From contig OY829326.1 in NCBI GenBank assembly GCA_963691655.1, forward strand, positions 148,508,998 through 148,572,997: a stretch of DNA of 64,000 bases, written 5' to 3'. Numbering within the stretch: position 1 is the stretch's first letter; each line of letters opens with the position of its first letter. Under the pieces are notes generated by a model, which saw only the letters and a program-made list of their open reading frames with translations, did not search any database and had not been told where the DNA came from. Positions 34,270 through 46,732 of this stretch are shown in pieces. Both the position numbers and the translations under genes were made by a program. This DNA is from Toxonevra muliebris (taxonomy: Eukaryota; Arthropoda; Insecta; Diptera; Pallopteridae).

Positions 34270-35540
34270 TCTACCATATTTATTAATAAATCATAGCAGA
34301 TTCTGCGTTTTTAAAGAACTCAGTTGTTCATCTCCCAACACTCCAGTGTCAAATATGCTTACTCTGATCTGGCAGAAAGCGGGGCAGGCATTAAGAAAGT
34401 GATCTGCCGTCTCTTCACATTCTTCCTCCAAACCACAGGAAGCACAGAAGGCACTAGCACACTAGTTTCCAGGCTGATCATATTCAAATGTTTGGCCCAA
34501 GAGAAGTGATCTGTGTATAGTCACACCAGCTGCCTACAGCTTTTTCTGTTAAGTGATAACAGAAAGTCTATTAGACGCTTCGAGATAACAGATAACATGA
34601 CCTTTGTCTATCTAAAGCCCCTCAGCTCCTCCCATTTACGGTTGTCGGTCAAATCGACCGACTCATTAATGGTGGTCGTGATTACTGTAGACGACAAAGA
34701 AAGTACAGGTTATGGTCCCAGGAAACCACAGATACACAGATACTCCTTTCTCTCCAACCATTATCAATGACCAATGGTTCATTGCCTTGATGATTGCTCT
34801 CCATAATTTTCAATGAAGAGCCCAGAACCCAAACCGAATTCTGTTTTTGAGCTGTCAGTGAAAGCGCGAAAAAACTGGAATTGTTGGCATTGTATTGGAT
34901 GGCATTGATAGAACTGTTAGGTCCAAGTCAGTATCTTCAACAATGTCACCAATATCCCAGCAAGTGTCATACAGGTAAGCCTACAGATGGCTTTGGCAGC
35001 CTCTTCTTTAGCAAAAATATCAAGGGGTGGTAAGCTGAGCAATGCATCCAAGGATGGGTCAGATGTTGTAGGAAAAGTTCCTGTACAACAAATGACTACA
35101 GTCCTTTGAAGTCTGGCAAGAGCATTCCTAACGCTGTCAACATTAAGTCTGCTCCACCAGACTATGGTAGCATAGGTGATGATGGATTTAATCATAACCT
35201 TATAAAGCCATAAAACTTTATAAGGTGATGGACCCCATATTTTGTCAAAAATAGTTTTACATTGACAAAAAGCTGCCAGTTCCTTGGATATCTTTAGCTC
35301 AACATGAGAACGCCATAGAAGTTTGGTTTGGTAGAATGACTTCTAGATACTTCTTGAGATAACTGAATAGTGATTCCTCAAAGTACTGATAAAACGAAAC
35401 CAAGAATTTTCGTTCTCCTGGTGAAAAGAATAACATCATTTTTAAGAGGGTTACCCGATAGCTCGTTTGAGCAACACCAAGAGTCAATCATATTCAGAGC
35501 AGTTTGGGTCTTCCTACCTGATTTTCTTGGTTAATATTTT
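34270..35540 (-). pseudogene. LINE ORF2 relic (RT C-terminus to zinc finger)
   Basis: Minus-strand pieces in order: an RT-thumb type region with IKSIITYATIVWW and NALARLQR (about 35195-35090) and LDALLSLPPLDIFAKEEAAK (about 35050-34990). These are followed by an RNase H start FTDSSKTEFGLGSG (about 34860-34820). The C-terminal Cys/His motif ASCGLEEECEETADHFLNAC follows at about 34440-34385. Stops and frameshifts interrupt it. The order RT, RNase H, CCHC-like finger fits R1/LOA/I-type LINEs. No intact catalytic RT core is present. Confidence 0.8.
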
Positions 35541-35857
35541 GCAACAGCAAATTGTTAGATTGCGAAATTTGAAGACTAATTTTCATATTGAGCCACTCTA
35601 ATTTACCACTTATGCTTATATACAGCTACAGTCAAATAAAAAGTAGTGAAATAAGGAAAAAGTTGATATATGCTCATCCGGAGCAGGAGGATCGGGATAA
35701 CGATCTTCAAAGTAGAATCAAATTAGTAAAAATTTATACACAGGCCTCAACAACCTCAACCAGATTAAAAACATGAAACACGAAAAATTATACATGTTAT
35801 AAGTTTTTTTAAGTTTTTAAATATAATATAATACTGTTTACGTTTAAATATAATATA

Positions 35858-37405
35858 CAGTTTGTCCCAAATTTATAGAAGCGCCTACTTCTTCATGGAT
35901 AACTTTTTCTTTTTCTAAAAGCTAACTATACTCGATTTTAACAAGGTATTTCTATCTATGACTTACGAGTTTCGCCTCATTTATTCAAGCCTACGACAGT
36001 TCAATTGTTTATTTTTACGGTTTTTGTGAAAAAAGTGGTGTCCCACATTAATAGGGGCGTTGAAAAAAAAAACACATTTTTTATTACAAAAACCCACTTT
36101 ATTGGTACATTTTGAGTATAACTTACAAACAATCAGTAATCAATAGCGTTACTATCGTGTTTGAAAACCATTTTCATTCGCTTTGCCATTGGGTTGTTGA
36201 GATTCGTCAGGGTGGCTGTGCTGATGTTTTCCCAAGCCTTCTTAATTCCCACCTCGAGCTCCGCAATTGTCGAATACTGGCGAGCGTTGTCATATACGTC
36301 ACGAACCATCATTCCCTAAACATTTTCTATTGGATTCAGGTCTGGGGAAACGGCAGGCCACTTAAGTACCGGAATTTTTGCCTTAACCCACTACTCCTTA
36401 GTCGATTTGCTAACGTGTATCGATGCGTTGTCTTGTTGAAATATTAGCTTAGCAGAGCGGTAGCGGCGGAAATTGGGCTTAAGGTGTTTTTCGAGCACTG
36501 GTAGTTGGTAGTTCTCGCTGTTCATCCGATGCGACACAATGTCCAGGCTAACTTTCTCGAAACCGCTGTATGCCGCCCATACCATAACGGACACGTGGAA
36601 AAAACGTGGTTCATTCCGCAAATCGCGCCAATAATGCCATCTGGTCCATCTAAGTTAAACTTTTTTTCGTCGGACCAAACAATCTGAAACATATACAAAT
36701 ATCGAAAATCTTAATCCAAACACAAATAAACTTACAGGATTGAATTACTTAGCAATAAAAACAGAAGTTTTATACCTTCGACCATTCATGCATCCAATGC
36801 AAATTTGTAGCGTGCCAGCTTGTGATGAGGCTTTAACTTCGGCTCTTTCTGCATTTTCTCTAGGACCAAGTGCGGTGATCCTTTCAAAATCCTATGTACT
36901 GTACTTTTTGAGACATGTGGCTTGACTTCATTTCTGATCCCTTGGTTGTTTGAGAGGCGTCAGCAATAATCCTTCTTTTGTCGCGTTCAGATAGCTTTGG
37001 ATGTGGTCCACGCTTCTTCTTTGTTGATTCTTTGGTATCCTTTCTTAGGTATCTATCAATAGCATTGCTAGAACGGTTTATTAGCCTAGCTATTTATCTA
37101 TTTGACTTGCTGGACACCTTACAACATCGATGGACGCTTTTCCACTTCGGGCAGCTCCTTTCCTCTTCCCATTTTAAATAACTGAAACTTTTCAATTTTC
37201 CTTTCTAATGCCCATGTTAATGTGGGACACCACTTTTTTCACAAAAACCGTAAAAATAAACAATTGAATTGCAATAGGATTTAATAAATGAGACAGAAAT
37301 ATAATTAGCTTGTAAAAAAAAAAGCTATCCCCGAAAAAGTGGGTGCATCTATAAATTTTCGTAACACGAAAATTTTTCATTACGCCACTATTATTTGGAC
37401 CACTG
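35858..37405 (-). mobile_element. Tc3-like transposon relic
   Basis: Ends cagtttgtccc and ggaccactg are inverted (imperfect) between TA dinucleotides at 35856-35857 and 37406-37407. A stronger inverted repeat of about 50 bp lies inside: tttttacggtttttgtgaaa at about 36012 and its complement at about 37230-37260. The element therefore had long or bipartite terminal repeats, as in S- or Paris-type Tc1 elements. The 1.55-kb length is normal. The transposase is on the minus strand. Confidence 0.8.
36133..37172 (-). pseudogene. Tc3-like transposase relic with probable intron
   Basis: The minus-strand ATG at 37172 (MGRGKELPEVE) opens a decayed DNA-binding half. The second helix-turn-helix (SKSTVHRILKGS) lies near 36890. 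The catalytic half has IVWSDEKKFNLDGPDG with the first Asp at about 36680-36635, IFQQDNASIHVSK with the second at about 36440-36400, and SPDLNPIENV with the acidic third at about 36340. Between HEWSK and IVWSDE lies a 92-bp GT-AG insert at 36775-36684 that restores phase when removed. Some other frameshifts and stops remain, so it is inactive. Confidence 0.8.
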
Positions 37406-37407
37406 TA

Positions 37408-38520
37408 TTATTTTGACCGTAGCTGTGCATTTCTTTACTTGTATGTGTATGTAAACGCTCGCTTCAGTTGACAGACAACAATGTAGTAATAGTATTGACC
37501 AACTAAAAACAAAAACAACAACAACAAAATTTGTTATTTGCATATATGTATCTTCACATTTTAAAATTCGTTTTCCTTTTTTTTTTTGTGTTCATTCTGT
37601 GGTAGAATTAATTTTTGGGAAATTTTTGTTTGTATATTTTTCATTGAACAATAAGTTCGGTACTCAAAAATTTGTTTTAAATTAATTTGGTTTGTAAATT
37701 TATTTTATGTTGCTTTATTTTTGTGCTGCTGTATATATTTTATAATTTATTTGTTGAAGGCATATATTTACAATGAGTAAATAGCAAAACAAAAAAAAAA
37801 AATTAAATAAAAAATAGAAATTGAAATGACAATGCAAAATGCATTAAAATAAGGAAGGAAATATGTATGCACAAGAATTTTCTAGTTACTTTTTGCATTT
37901 TTTTTTTTTAATTTTAAATTCTTTATAGAAAGTAGATATCATTTTTCTATGCATAGTCCATAAAATATTGAATAGTATACATAAATTTCTGGGAATAAAT
38001 ACAGAATTTGTTGAATTTGAATGCATACTGATTTTCTAATTTTTGTGAGCCAATTTTTCTATATTTTTAAAACTTTGAAAATTTTTTACCAACAGAATCT
38101 CTAGTAGTTAGTAAAGGAAACCCGTTCTTACTTAATTATGTATAAAAAAATAGAGAAAAGTGAACTCAACCAGTTTTTTACAAGGTAATATGGAGAAAAA
38201 TAAGGCAAGAGAAATAAAAAATCCTAGGACGTGGGAGATGGAAATGTATTATTTTCGAACCCCCAAGACCTGTAGACAGCGATTTCTTTTATGCATCATC
38301 TCAGTTTTAAAATTTTTTGTAAATTCAATAAATGACTGTAAATGTAGAGTCTATCATCGGTTAACGATATCGTTCCTTGAGTGATCACCTGCTACTATGA
38401 AAAATTTCTAAGAAGCCTTTTGTACAAATGCTGGACCACTTTTTGTAGATGTAATGACCATAAAAAATGACCATATGTCTTCGACCATAAAAAAAATACA
38501 TTTCTTGTTATTATCGCGAT
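37408..38520. other. AT-rich non-coding DNA
   Basis: T- and A-rich with no recognisable gene. The 74-codon ORF at 38160-38384 has no domain I recognise. Confidence 0.5.
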
Positions 38521-38572
38521 TTAATTCCGCGGCGCGTCACTCTCGAAAATAAAATTATTTAATTTTAATTTT

Positions 38573-39448
38573 GTTAAGAAGCGCAGCCGCGTGCTGCACT
38601 TCCTAACCTTTTTCTTTCTTTTCTCTGTTTATCTTTTTTTTTCTGTCATTCTTCCTCTTCTTTTTGGCCAATATCCACATTCACAATAGTAAAAGAGTAC
38701 CATTTAGTACTAGATTGTACTACTGGGGATGGGGATATGGAGACTTCTGTAAGAGAGCGCAGAGGTGTATTTGTTGTAAATTTGCGGAAAAACGGGAAAA
38801 CTTTGGTTCTCTCGTTTGGTTGATTTTCTAGTGAGAATTCAACGGTATTGCCGCCAATTCTCATACAATTGGTTGGGTCGGGGACTTTGTCCAGGGTGTA
38901 ATCATGTACACCCACACATATATGGGTATGATGATTTTCCGTTTAGAGACCAGTTTCTTGGAGTAACTGCACTGTGTCCTGCTGACATAGCGGACGAAAA
39001 GATAATGTATGTGGCTGAATATAAGTGGTACATATTTTTGCACCGTACTTATATTCAGTTCTGTGCTAGCTTTCGAGAGCGACTACCAGAATTTTTCTTT
39101 GTGCGTTTCCTTTCATTGCGATTCTTTTTCAGTGCGAATATTTAGTGCGATTTATTTTAAATTATATATATTTTTTCTTTTGAAGCTTGTGCGTTTCGAA
39201 TTTTAATATTTGTATACTTTGGCATCACCAAGTCGGGTGAACCAAAGTATTTTAAGTTAATAATATTGTGATTGGTACCACCAAGCCGTGGTGGACCAAT
39301 AGTGTTAAATTTATTAGTTTCATTAAATATTGAACGCAGATCACCAGATCGTGGTGTATCGGGAATTTGATAATTAAAATAAATTTTTTGTGTGTGTGTC
39401 GCTAACTTGTGGCGACACTGGCAAAGTAATTTTAGCCGGGTTACTTTG
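38573..39448. other. Array of at least nine RNA-like hairpins
   Basis: Successive inverted repeats: 38573-38607 (14-bp arms, two mismatches), 38832-38863, about 38901-38932, 39014-39059 (13-bp arms, one mismatch), 39214-39250, 39271-39300, 39339-39360, 39396-39418 and 39422-39448. The 39214, 39271 and 39339 stems share a CACC-AAGYCG-GGTG-like centre but differ in outer stem bases, and the differences keep the pairing. The region is less AT-rich than its surroundings. There is a 90-codon open minus frame at 38915-38646 with no recognised domain. It may be an LTR or UTR of an unidentified element, or a structured RNA. Function unknown. Confidence 0.6.
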
Positions 39449-40435
39449 TGTTCTAACTTTCGGGAATTTCTTTTTCGGGAATTAATTTTCGGGTCGCGAT
39501 TCATAAACCCATTAATCTAGGGAGTACCCTTTTATTTTTATATTTTTCTTTTGTAGTGGTCATTTTTTGGCAGTTGCTGCTAACTGCAAGTGACTATTGT
39601 GTTTGTGGAGTAGGCTTCTCCTACTATTAACTTTATTTTCTCTTCTATCTTCTAAAATTTGTGAAAGTCCGTTTGTGTGATCGTGAGCCCAGCAGGTTGT
39701 GTGGGTGAAATTTAATTTTACATTTTTGTAAAATTGTGTGGTAGCTCATATAATATATTTTTTTTTTATCATTTTATTTTGAACCTGCGACCACTTCTCC
39801 ACTGAGATAGCTGGCAACGTAGGCTTTGTTATCCGGTTTCGTTTGTTTGAATTTTATATCGTTTGTAAAGTAGAGTCGCGGTAATTATTATCATTATTTT
39901 TTTTTTGATAAAATTTAAAGAGGCGAAAGTGACGGTGACATTATCACTAATGTTTCTAAGCTTTCTTTATCTTCGATTTCTCGATTCAGAAAAATGGGAC
40001 AATCAGAAATCAAAGTCTGAGAACATGCGGGAAGTGTATCCACATTTTTTATTATATTTCATTTTCTGGCTGCTTGTCCAGAAAAATGTATTTTGTTTAA
40101 TTTTTATTCATATGTTACGGGCAAGTATATGCTTTAAGCTATATATTAAGCTATATTTTCCTCATTACTATCAGCTTCTTATGGCCATAATACACACTTT
40201 AGTCTGAATTCAGAAGCATTATAAACACTAGTGCTGTTTATTTACGTCATCAGGTATTTTGTAGTTTTCACAAAATGAATTTTCGTGTATTAATCCAATT
40301 TTTATATGAAGTAAAGAATTTTTTGAATTGAGTGACTTACGGTTACGAACTTTGGTTTTAAATAAGTTTATACTGCCTGAAACCATCGCTAAGGAGTGAA
40401 AAAACAAATGTGAATTGTTCACTATAGGCTTGAAA
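39449..40435. other. Unclassified non-coding DNA
   Basis: Continues from the hairpin array with several tttcggg words at 39460-39495 and then AT-rich DNA. The 100-codon ORF at 39905-40207 has no recognisable domain. Confidence 0.45.
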
Positions 40436-41305
40436 ATGCCTCTGCAGCTATTCATGGGCTATTTCGATGGCGAAGTCGTAGATATGATAGTGGAGAACTC
40501 AAACATATACGTGAGCGTAGAAGAATTACGTTCATGAAGTGACAAAAGCTCGAAAGTGTCGCTTTATCGACATATTGATTTTCTCTGGATATCACATACA
40601 TAGTTTCAGATAGCTTCTTCACTTTATTTTTTATATTTATTTTGTTTGTTGAGTAAACGCAAGTTAACATAGGCATCATCGGAGCCGCGCGTTCGAACCG
40701 ATTGAAAGGTGTGAACGAGCAGTTTGCCACAAAAAATGCTCTTTCCGAAGAATGATTTTGATTACGTTTTCGGCATGAGTAACAAAATATATGTCACTCG
40801 TTGGAAAGCAACGCCGAAGTGGCCATCGCATTGAGTTTCATCGGCGTTGTGCATGAAGCCACAAGCCTAAAGTATTCGAAAATGAAAAAGATTCCAGTGT
40901 AGCAACCTCGTCTCATAAATGAGTACAACAAACACTTGGACGGTATGGGTGTTCATGACAATTTTACCTTGGTTTATTAAATTGCGATTAGGGATAAAAA
41001 GTGTTGGTAGCCAGTCTTCACCCATTGCATCAACAGTGCAACTGTGAACGCATGGAAAATTCATTGCTTCGCCTCCAAGGATCAGGGCTTGAAGCTTTAA
41101 ACTCACTTTGAGTTCAAATAAAAAATTGCATGGAAGCTCAAGTGGAAGAAGGCCGTTGCAAAAGAAGGTTGAGATTATAAAGAGAAAGAATGGCCAGAAA
41201 ACTTGTCTTGTCTAAATGTGTGCGGGTGTATTGTTTGGAAAAATTCAGCCGAAAAAAGATTGAAATGCAAGAACTGTAGTTCCAAGACATTTCACAAAAC
41301 TTATC
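40436..41305 (+). pseudogene. piggyBac-type transposase relic
   Basis: Plus-strand pieces match piggyBac (PGBD, DDE_Tnp_1_7) transposases. LFMGYFDGEVVDMIVENSN lies at about 40445-40510. YVTRWKA lies near 40790. PRLINEYNKHLDGMGVHDN-like sequence lies in shifted frames at about 40905-40960. HCINSATVNAWKIHCFASKD-like sequence follows at about 41020-41085. A C-terminal Cys-rich remnant (CKNCSSKTFHK) is at about 41265-41300. The central catalytic region between about 40540 and 40760 is mostly missing, and several frameshifts are present. It is a dead copy. Its terminal repeats were not located. Confidence 0.8.
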
Positions 41306-41805
41306 TCTATTTTTGTTTGTGTTTTTGTTTTTGAACTAATTCTGTAAAAATTCAGTGAATTAATTGACATTGATTCGTGTCGATTTGACTGCCATTTTTT
41401 GACTTTAACTTTATAAGAAAAAAATATCCAATATTCTTCGGATTATAATATTTATTTATAATTATTTATTTATATTCCACATAAAAATTGAAGCTAACAA
41501 CCAGAAAAGTTAATATTTTAATTTTTTTTTCTACTGCTAGATTTGGATTCCTGGAAACGATATATTTTTCTATACAAAAAACATAAAGTAACTCAATTAT
41601 GATTGCGCAAACTTCAATAAAAATATGAGAGGACTCAAGTCGGTTTTTTGATGTGATAACATCTTTGCTTAGAGCTGAAGGAAAATTTATAGTGGAGTGA
41701 TTTGATAGAAATTCAAATCAGATGTGAAGTCGGTGTCGTGTGAGGTTTCATGGTATATGTGAGTTTATAAGTGTGTGTAAAAATAAATAAACAAAAAAAT
41801 AAAAG

Positions 41806-43420
41806 TTTTCGCTGTTATGTTAAACTTTCGTACCGTTATTATTGGTATAAAGAGATTAAGAAAGGTGAATTTTTAATATTAAAAATAGAACCCTGAAAGT
41901 ATACCGCACTTTTATTATTTTCGATGTAAGTAAAGTGGTGGTTATGTTAAACTTGCGTATTTCCCTCCATGAAGGGTGATGAATTGCACCCCGTAAGTAT
42001 ACTGTTTTAATATTAATATAAACAGATTAACCCATTAAGGCCTGAGCATATAACCGCTGGCGCAAAATCGACGAAACTTCACATGGAGTTTACATTTCAC
42101 CTAACTAAGAAAAAAATTAAGCCAAAAAATGTGTATCCCTAACCCTGGGTCCTATAGGGTACGTTGCGAGAACGCAACGCTGGGCCTATGTGCTACACAA
42201 AACAAGTACCTTTAGTAATCACATTTTTATTTATGTAGTATATAGAGATCTTAGTTTTATGACAAAATTAGTGATTTAAATAAGAAAAAAATGTTTTTGG
42301 AATTATTTTTTATTACTTAAAACTTATTTTTTTATATTGATTATAGAAATTTATTGCGTTATGGTCTTGTCTTCCAAAAGTGGTGAAATAGTACTTACGA
42401 GTGGTCAACGTATGACCATAGATATTGTGATTAGTACATGGACGGACAGGAGTGGAGAGTAATTTTGAGCTTTTATTTTATTTGTTAGTGGTTATTAAAG
42501 CCAATAAACAGTCGTAGTTCGCTGACATTTGTGGAAGACGATGAATCACTGCAATCAATTTGTTCGTAGACATTGGTGCTTTTTACCATGAGATCATTCC
42601 CCTCCTTCATCAACCAACTGCTCACACAATTCATAGGGATTCAGTGATCAATTAGCATACACCAGTAATAATGAGAATTTCAAAATTAGTTAACTATTTT
42701 TGTAAATAAACTGTCTCAATTATCTTTTGAAACATCTCATGATTGGTTTGAAGATTCAACTTCTTTGTCGGACACATTTATCACTTCTTCGATTTCTTTT
42801 TTAGTCAAAAAACGTTTCATAAACATTCCAAAAACGTAAAACCGGTAGCACAAATTATATGAATAAGTCATAATAAAAATAATGGAAATCAGTTGACTTA
42901 TGCAGAGTTGCCACACAAGCAAAATTAGCAGTACTTAGACCCAGCGTTGCGTTTTCGCAACGTAAAAGTTTTAATTTATATTTTAAATAAGTTGTTGATG
43001 AAAATGAATTAAAAAATGATTTTATATCAAAGGTAGGATTGCAAAAAAGCAGCGCCAAAAGAAGTTTAGAATTTAAAGTGTATTAAAATTGTTGCCATAG
43101 TTTTGAAAATTGGGGAAAAAAATTAGTCAACTTTGGATCGAAATAGATTTTTTAATTATTTGCTCACAATACGAAAAATTACCAACGTTGCGTTTTTACA
43201 ACGCCCAGGCCTTTTTAATATTTAAAATAGGACTCTAAAAGTATACCGGATTTTTATTACGTAGTATGTAAATATAGAGGTGATTATGTTAAATGTGAGT
43301 ACCGCTTGATGAAGGGTGGTGAATTGCACCCCGAAAGTATGCTGTCTTGTTTTTAGGATAAACAAATTGAGAAAGATGAATTTTTAGTATCAAAAATAGG
43401 ACAGAATAAGCCCAAAAGTA
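41806..43420. repeat. Tandem repeat block split by a TTAA element
   Basis: Diverged copies of a unit containing ggttatgttaaacttgcg, atgaagggtgatgaattgcaccccg and aaagtataccg occur at about 41810-42026 and again at 43219-43420. They are now separated by the 1.18-kb element at 42031-43214. No gene recognised. Confidence 0.7.
42031..43214. mobile_element. TTAA-flanked element with CGTTGCG hairpins
   Basis: TTAA at 42027-42030 and 43215-43218 flanks ends that share AAGGCCTGRGC in inverted orientation (about 42037-42048 and 43203-43214). Three short hairpins of the form CGTTGCG-loop-CGCAACG lie near 42165-42182, 42945-42962 and 43184-43201; the last is degenerate. Such subterminal palindromes and the TTAA target fit a piggyBac-like non-autonomous element. 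No transposase inside. Confidence 0.7.
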
Positions 43421-43599
43421 TGAAACACATAATTTATATATCAAAAATGGTCGTGGAATATACTTATATATTAAAGGAATTAGTGGAATATAACAAAAAA
43501 TTTTCATATATGTTATATTTTTTATTGTATAGTTTATTTTAGTTCTTAATTAGAATTGTAAAATAATATCAACATTAAGCTATGTAGACGTGCAAAAAG

Positions 43600-43775
43600 C
43601 AAAAAGCGAAGAAATTTATGTCGGACTACACCCACTGTACCTTAAAATTAAGTTGCATATTTTGCAAAAACCTGCATGCTTTCCATCCGATTATTTTTTC
43701 CAGCCATGTTTTCAACTTTCCATCCTTTAGCCACGAATCACAAAAGCCGTGAATACGTTTTTTAGGCACCTACAA
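43600..43775 (-). pseudogene. Zinc-finger (BED-like) transposase N-terminus fragment
   Basis: The minus strand at about 43770-43640 reads PKKRIHGFCDSWLKDGKLK and then, after a frameshift, CRFCKICN. This pattern (basic start, F-W-L core, then Cys pair) resembles the BED-like zinc finger at the start of some hAT-derived transposases or ZMYM/SCAND3-type genes. It is short, shifted and unsupported by flanking domains, so I treat it as a tentative relic. Confidence 0.4.
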
Positions 43776-46732
43776 ATATAAAGATGCAATATTTTAAATT
43801 ACCTAGTATTTCTTCCTCAACTTGTAATTCCGTATTTTCTACCAAGTCTACTTTATCTGCACATTTTATTTCATCCGTCCATTCTGCTCCTTTTTCTTTT
43901 GTTAAGGATGTAGTCTGGTGTTCGAGTTTCCAAAAATCGATTATTTTTTTTAATATTTTTCAAAAGTACAATACTTTTAGAGCGTTTTTCTCAAAACAAC
44001 TTATTTTTGATTCGTCCAAGGGTCTGAATGAAAACAGAATATGAAAAATAAAAAAAAAAAAACAAATGGACTTTGCATTTTTTGGAATATAAAAGTAAAA
44101 ACTTTTATAATGAAGTAAGCAACAATACCTAAAGTATGTTATCACAACATGTGACGAGTGCAGAAGGGACTCATTTTATTTTTTTTATACCATTTTTGGC
44201 AGAATTAATCAGCATCCACTATCTATCTTCTTAGGCGGTAACGAATGCATCCAAAATTTTTACTCGAACAATACGAACATCCCTAATGACCTTGTCAAAA
44301 AAAAAAAAAAAAAAAAGACGATTGAAAAAAGAATTAATCGTTGTTCGTGATTTTTGTTAATTTGATCATTTTTCAATGGTGTGGAATTAAATCTAGTGGC
44401 TCACTGCAGAGTACTAATTCATTAAGAAAGAATTACAAGAGAATGCTACAGAATTCTAGTGTCAATTCTATGGCAATAATAAACCTTAACTTATATTTAC
44501 TTACCATGAAATTATATTGCAGAATAATACAAAACATTTTAATTTTTTTTTAATTTTAATTATTTTCTTTTATTTTGTTTATTTATTCATTTATTTTTAT
44601 ATATTTTTTTTGCTTTTTACCATTTTTTATTTATTTATTTTTTACAATACAAATTTATATTTACAATTATGCATTATTAACTAAGAGTAGATATATTTCT
44701 TTTCTCTAATTTTCATATGTTCATGTATGAGTACGCGTATGCATATATGTATTTATATGTGTGTGTCAGTGTAGTTATGTCTTTCAGCGTTTGCTTGAAT
44801 GTGTATTATTTAAATATATGCATAATGATAGCAACTTGTAACATTATAGCCATGAATTTGAATGCCTCGCTTTATTTATATATTTTCTTTTTGTTTGTTT
44901 TCATAATGTAGACATTTAATATATTTGATTTTATTTTTAGTTTTTATTTTATATTTCCTTATAATAATTTTTTACTTGTTTATAAATTTTTACTAATTTA
45001 ATTTTTTTTACCCAACTTTAAATTGCAATTTTTTTTGGTAATTTCTGTTTTTAATGAATTTTTAAATTCCAGTACGTATATATTTATGTCTGTCTATGTC
45101 TTTGTTTATGTTTATTGTTAACATATGTATATATATATTATTTCTTAGATATGCAGCAATTAGTTTCTCTCAGTAGTTTGTTTTTAAACACCTCTAACTT
45201 TAGCTTAAGAATCCTTTTCCCCGTTTCTTTTATATTTCATATAACTTTAATTTTATTTTTTATATTTTCATCAAATTTAATAAATAAAAAATTTGTATGA
45301 TTGTTTGAAGTAAAGAAAATTTAAAAAAATTACACTTGCACTTGATTTAATTTTAATTTGGCACATTATATTTGTAATTTAATTTGCATGTTTGAGAAAT
45401 ACATAACTAAAATTAAAATTTAAAAATTATTTGAGCATGTTTAATTTAAAGTCACCGTTTTTTATTTTATTAAAATACTTCAAATGAGTTTTACTATTTT
45501 TTTTTTATTTTTATTTTTTGATATTTAATTGATGTTTCTAAGAACTATATAATTTGATTTGTTTGATTTGGTTTTTTGTTTTAATTTATTTATTTTAATA
45601 TAATTACAAAATTGCACAATTTTACAGACAAATAATTTTGTGGCAGTTGCTACTAGTGCAAATATTTACAATGATTTGTTTTGTTTTTGTTTTTTTTTTT
45701 ATAGTTAGTTATACTTATGTAGTATGTCTCTACGGTATTACTTTATATAGAAATTAAGGTATTTACAAATGCTTTATTTGGTTATAGAACAAAATCAACA
45801 AAAAACAATTGGTTTCTAGTTGGTAATATAAGTTCGTCCTGCATTATTTACACTCGCAATATTTGCACATTAGATTTGTATTGCATTAGAAACTTTTTAG
45901 GCAACTGCATCTTTATATAGACAAGAATTTCATGAACTTAACTAAAGTTTCTGGAATGTATATTGAACACTGAGCGATTAAGTTAACAGGAGATGGTATG
46001 ATTGACACATTGGAACTTTTTCTAAACGTGGCTTTCGTAACTCTATTCTGATTCTATTTTTATGGTAGTTATTTTGTGGAGAACCAGGAATTTACGATTT
46101 AACAAAAAGTATTTTTCAGAGCTATGCACATGAATTACAAAAATGTGGGTACTGATCTCAATGCACATCACATTTCAGGTATAGGTTTCATCTCTGCCAT
46201 GTTGCGGGTTTCTTTGCTGAGTAGACATAATTTTTCTGAAAGTTATGAATTTATGAAAATTTAAAGAAAATTTCTTATTCCAATTTTCCCTCTTTGGCTT
46301 TCTTTTTACTACCCTACTATTCCTTTATTTCACAAATCAACCAAATGCTTTTTATCGACATGAGGATTCGCTGAACGTTGATTGGTTATAAAAATGTAGG
46401 GAAAGACGTAACACGATTCTTACCTACCTTAGTCATGCGTTTAGACTAAGTTGATTGGAACATAGCAAATGTTGGATTAAAATATCTTTATCAGGTTAAT
46501 TTCTGTTTCTGTATTAGTATATAGATTTTTTTTCTACCTCTAAAAGTGGATTGTCCTAAGTCCTGATTTGATTCTGGGAATATGTTTGAACTTTCGAATA
46601 TACAGTTCCTAAACCATTAAGGGCTTAGCCCGCGCATTTTAAACCCATTAGAGTTATGTGTGTTATATAAATTCGAAAAAAAAATTATAGAAAATTTTAT
46701 GTATAATACCAAATATTGATACCACATACATA
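43776..46732. other. AT-rich DNA downstream of the Ig gene
   Basis: Very T-rich on the plus strand, hence A-rich in the sense of the minus-strand Ig gene, with many AATAAA-type signals on that strand. Part may be its 3' UTR. TATG microsatellite words lie at about 44715-44765 and 45115-45140. The ORF at 43784-44044 has no recognised domain. Confidence 0.45.
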
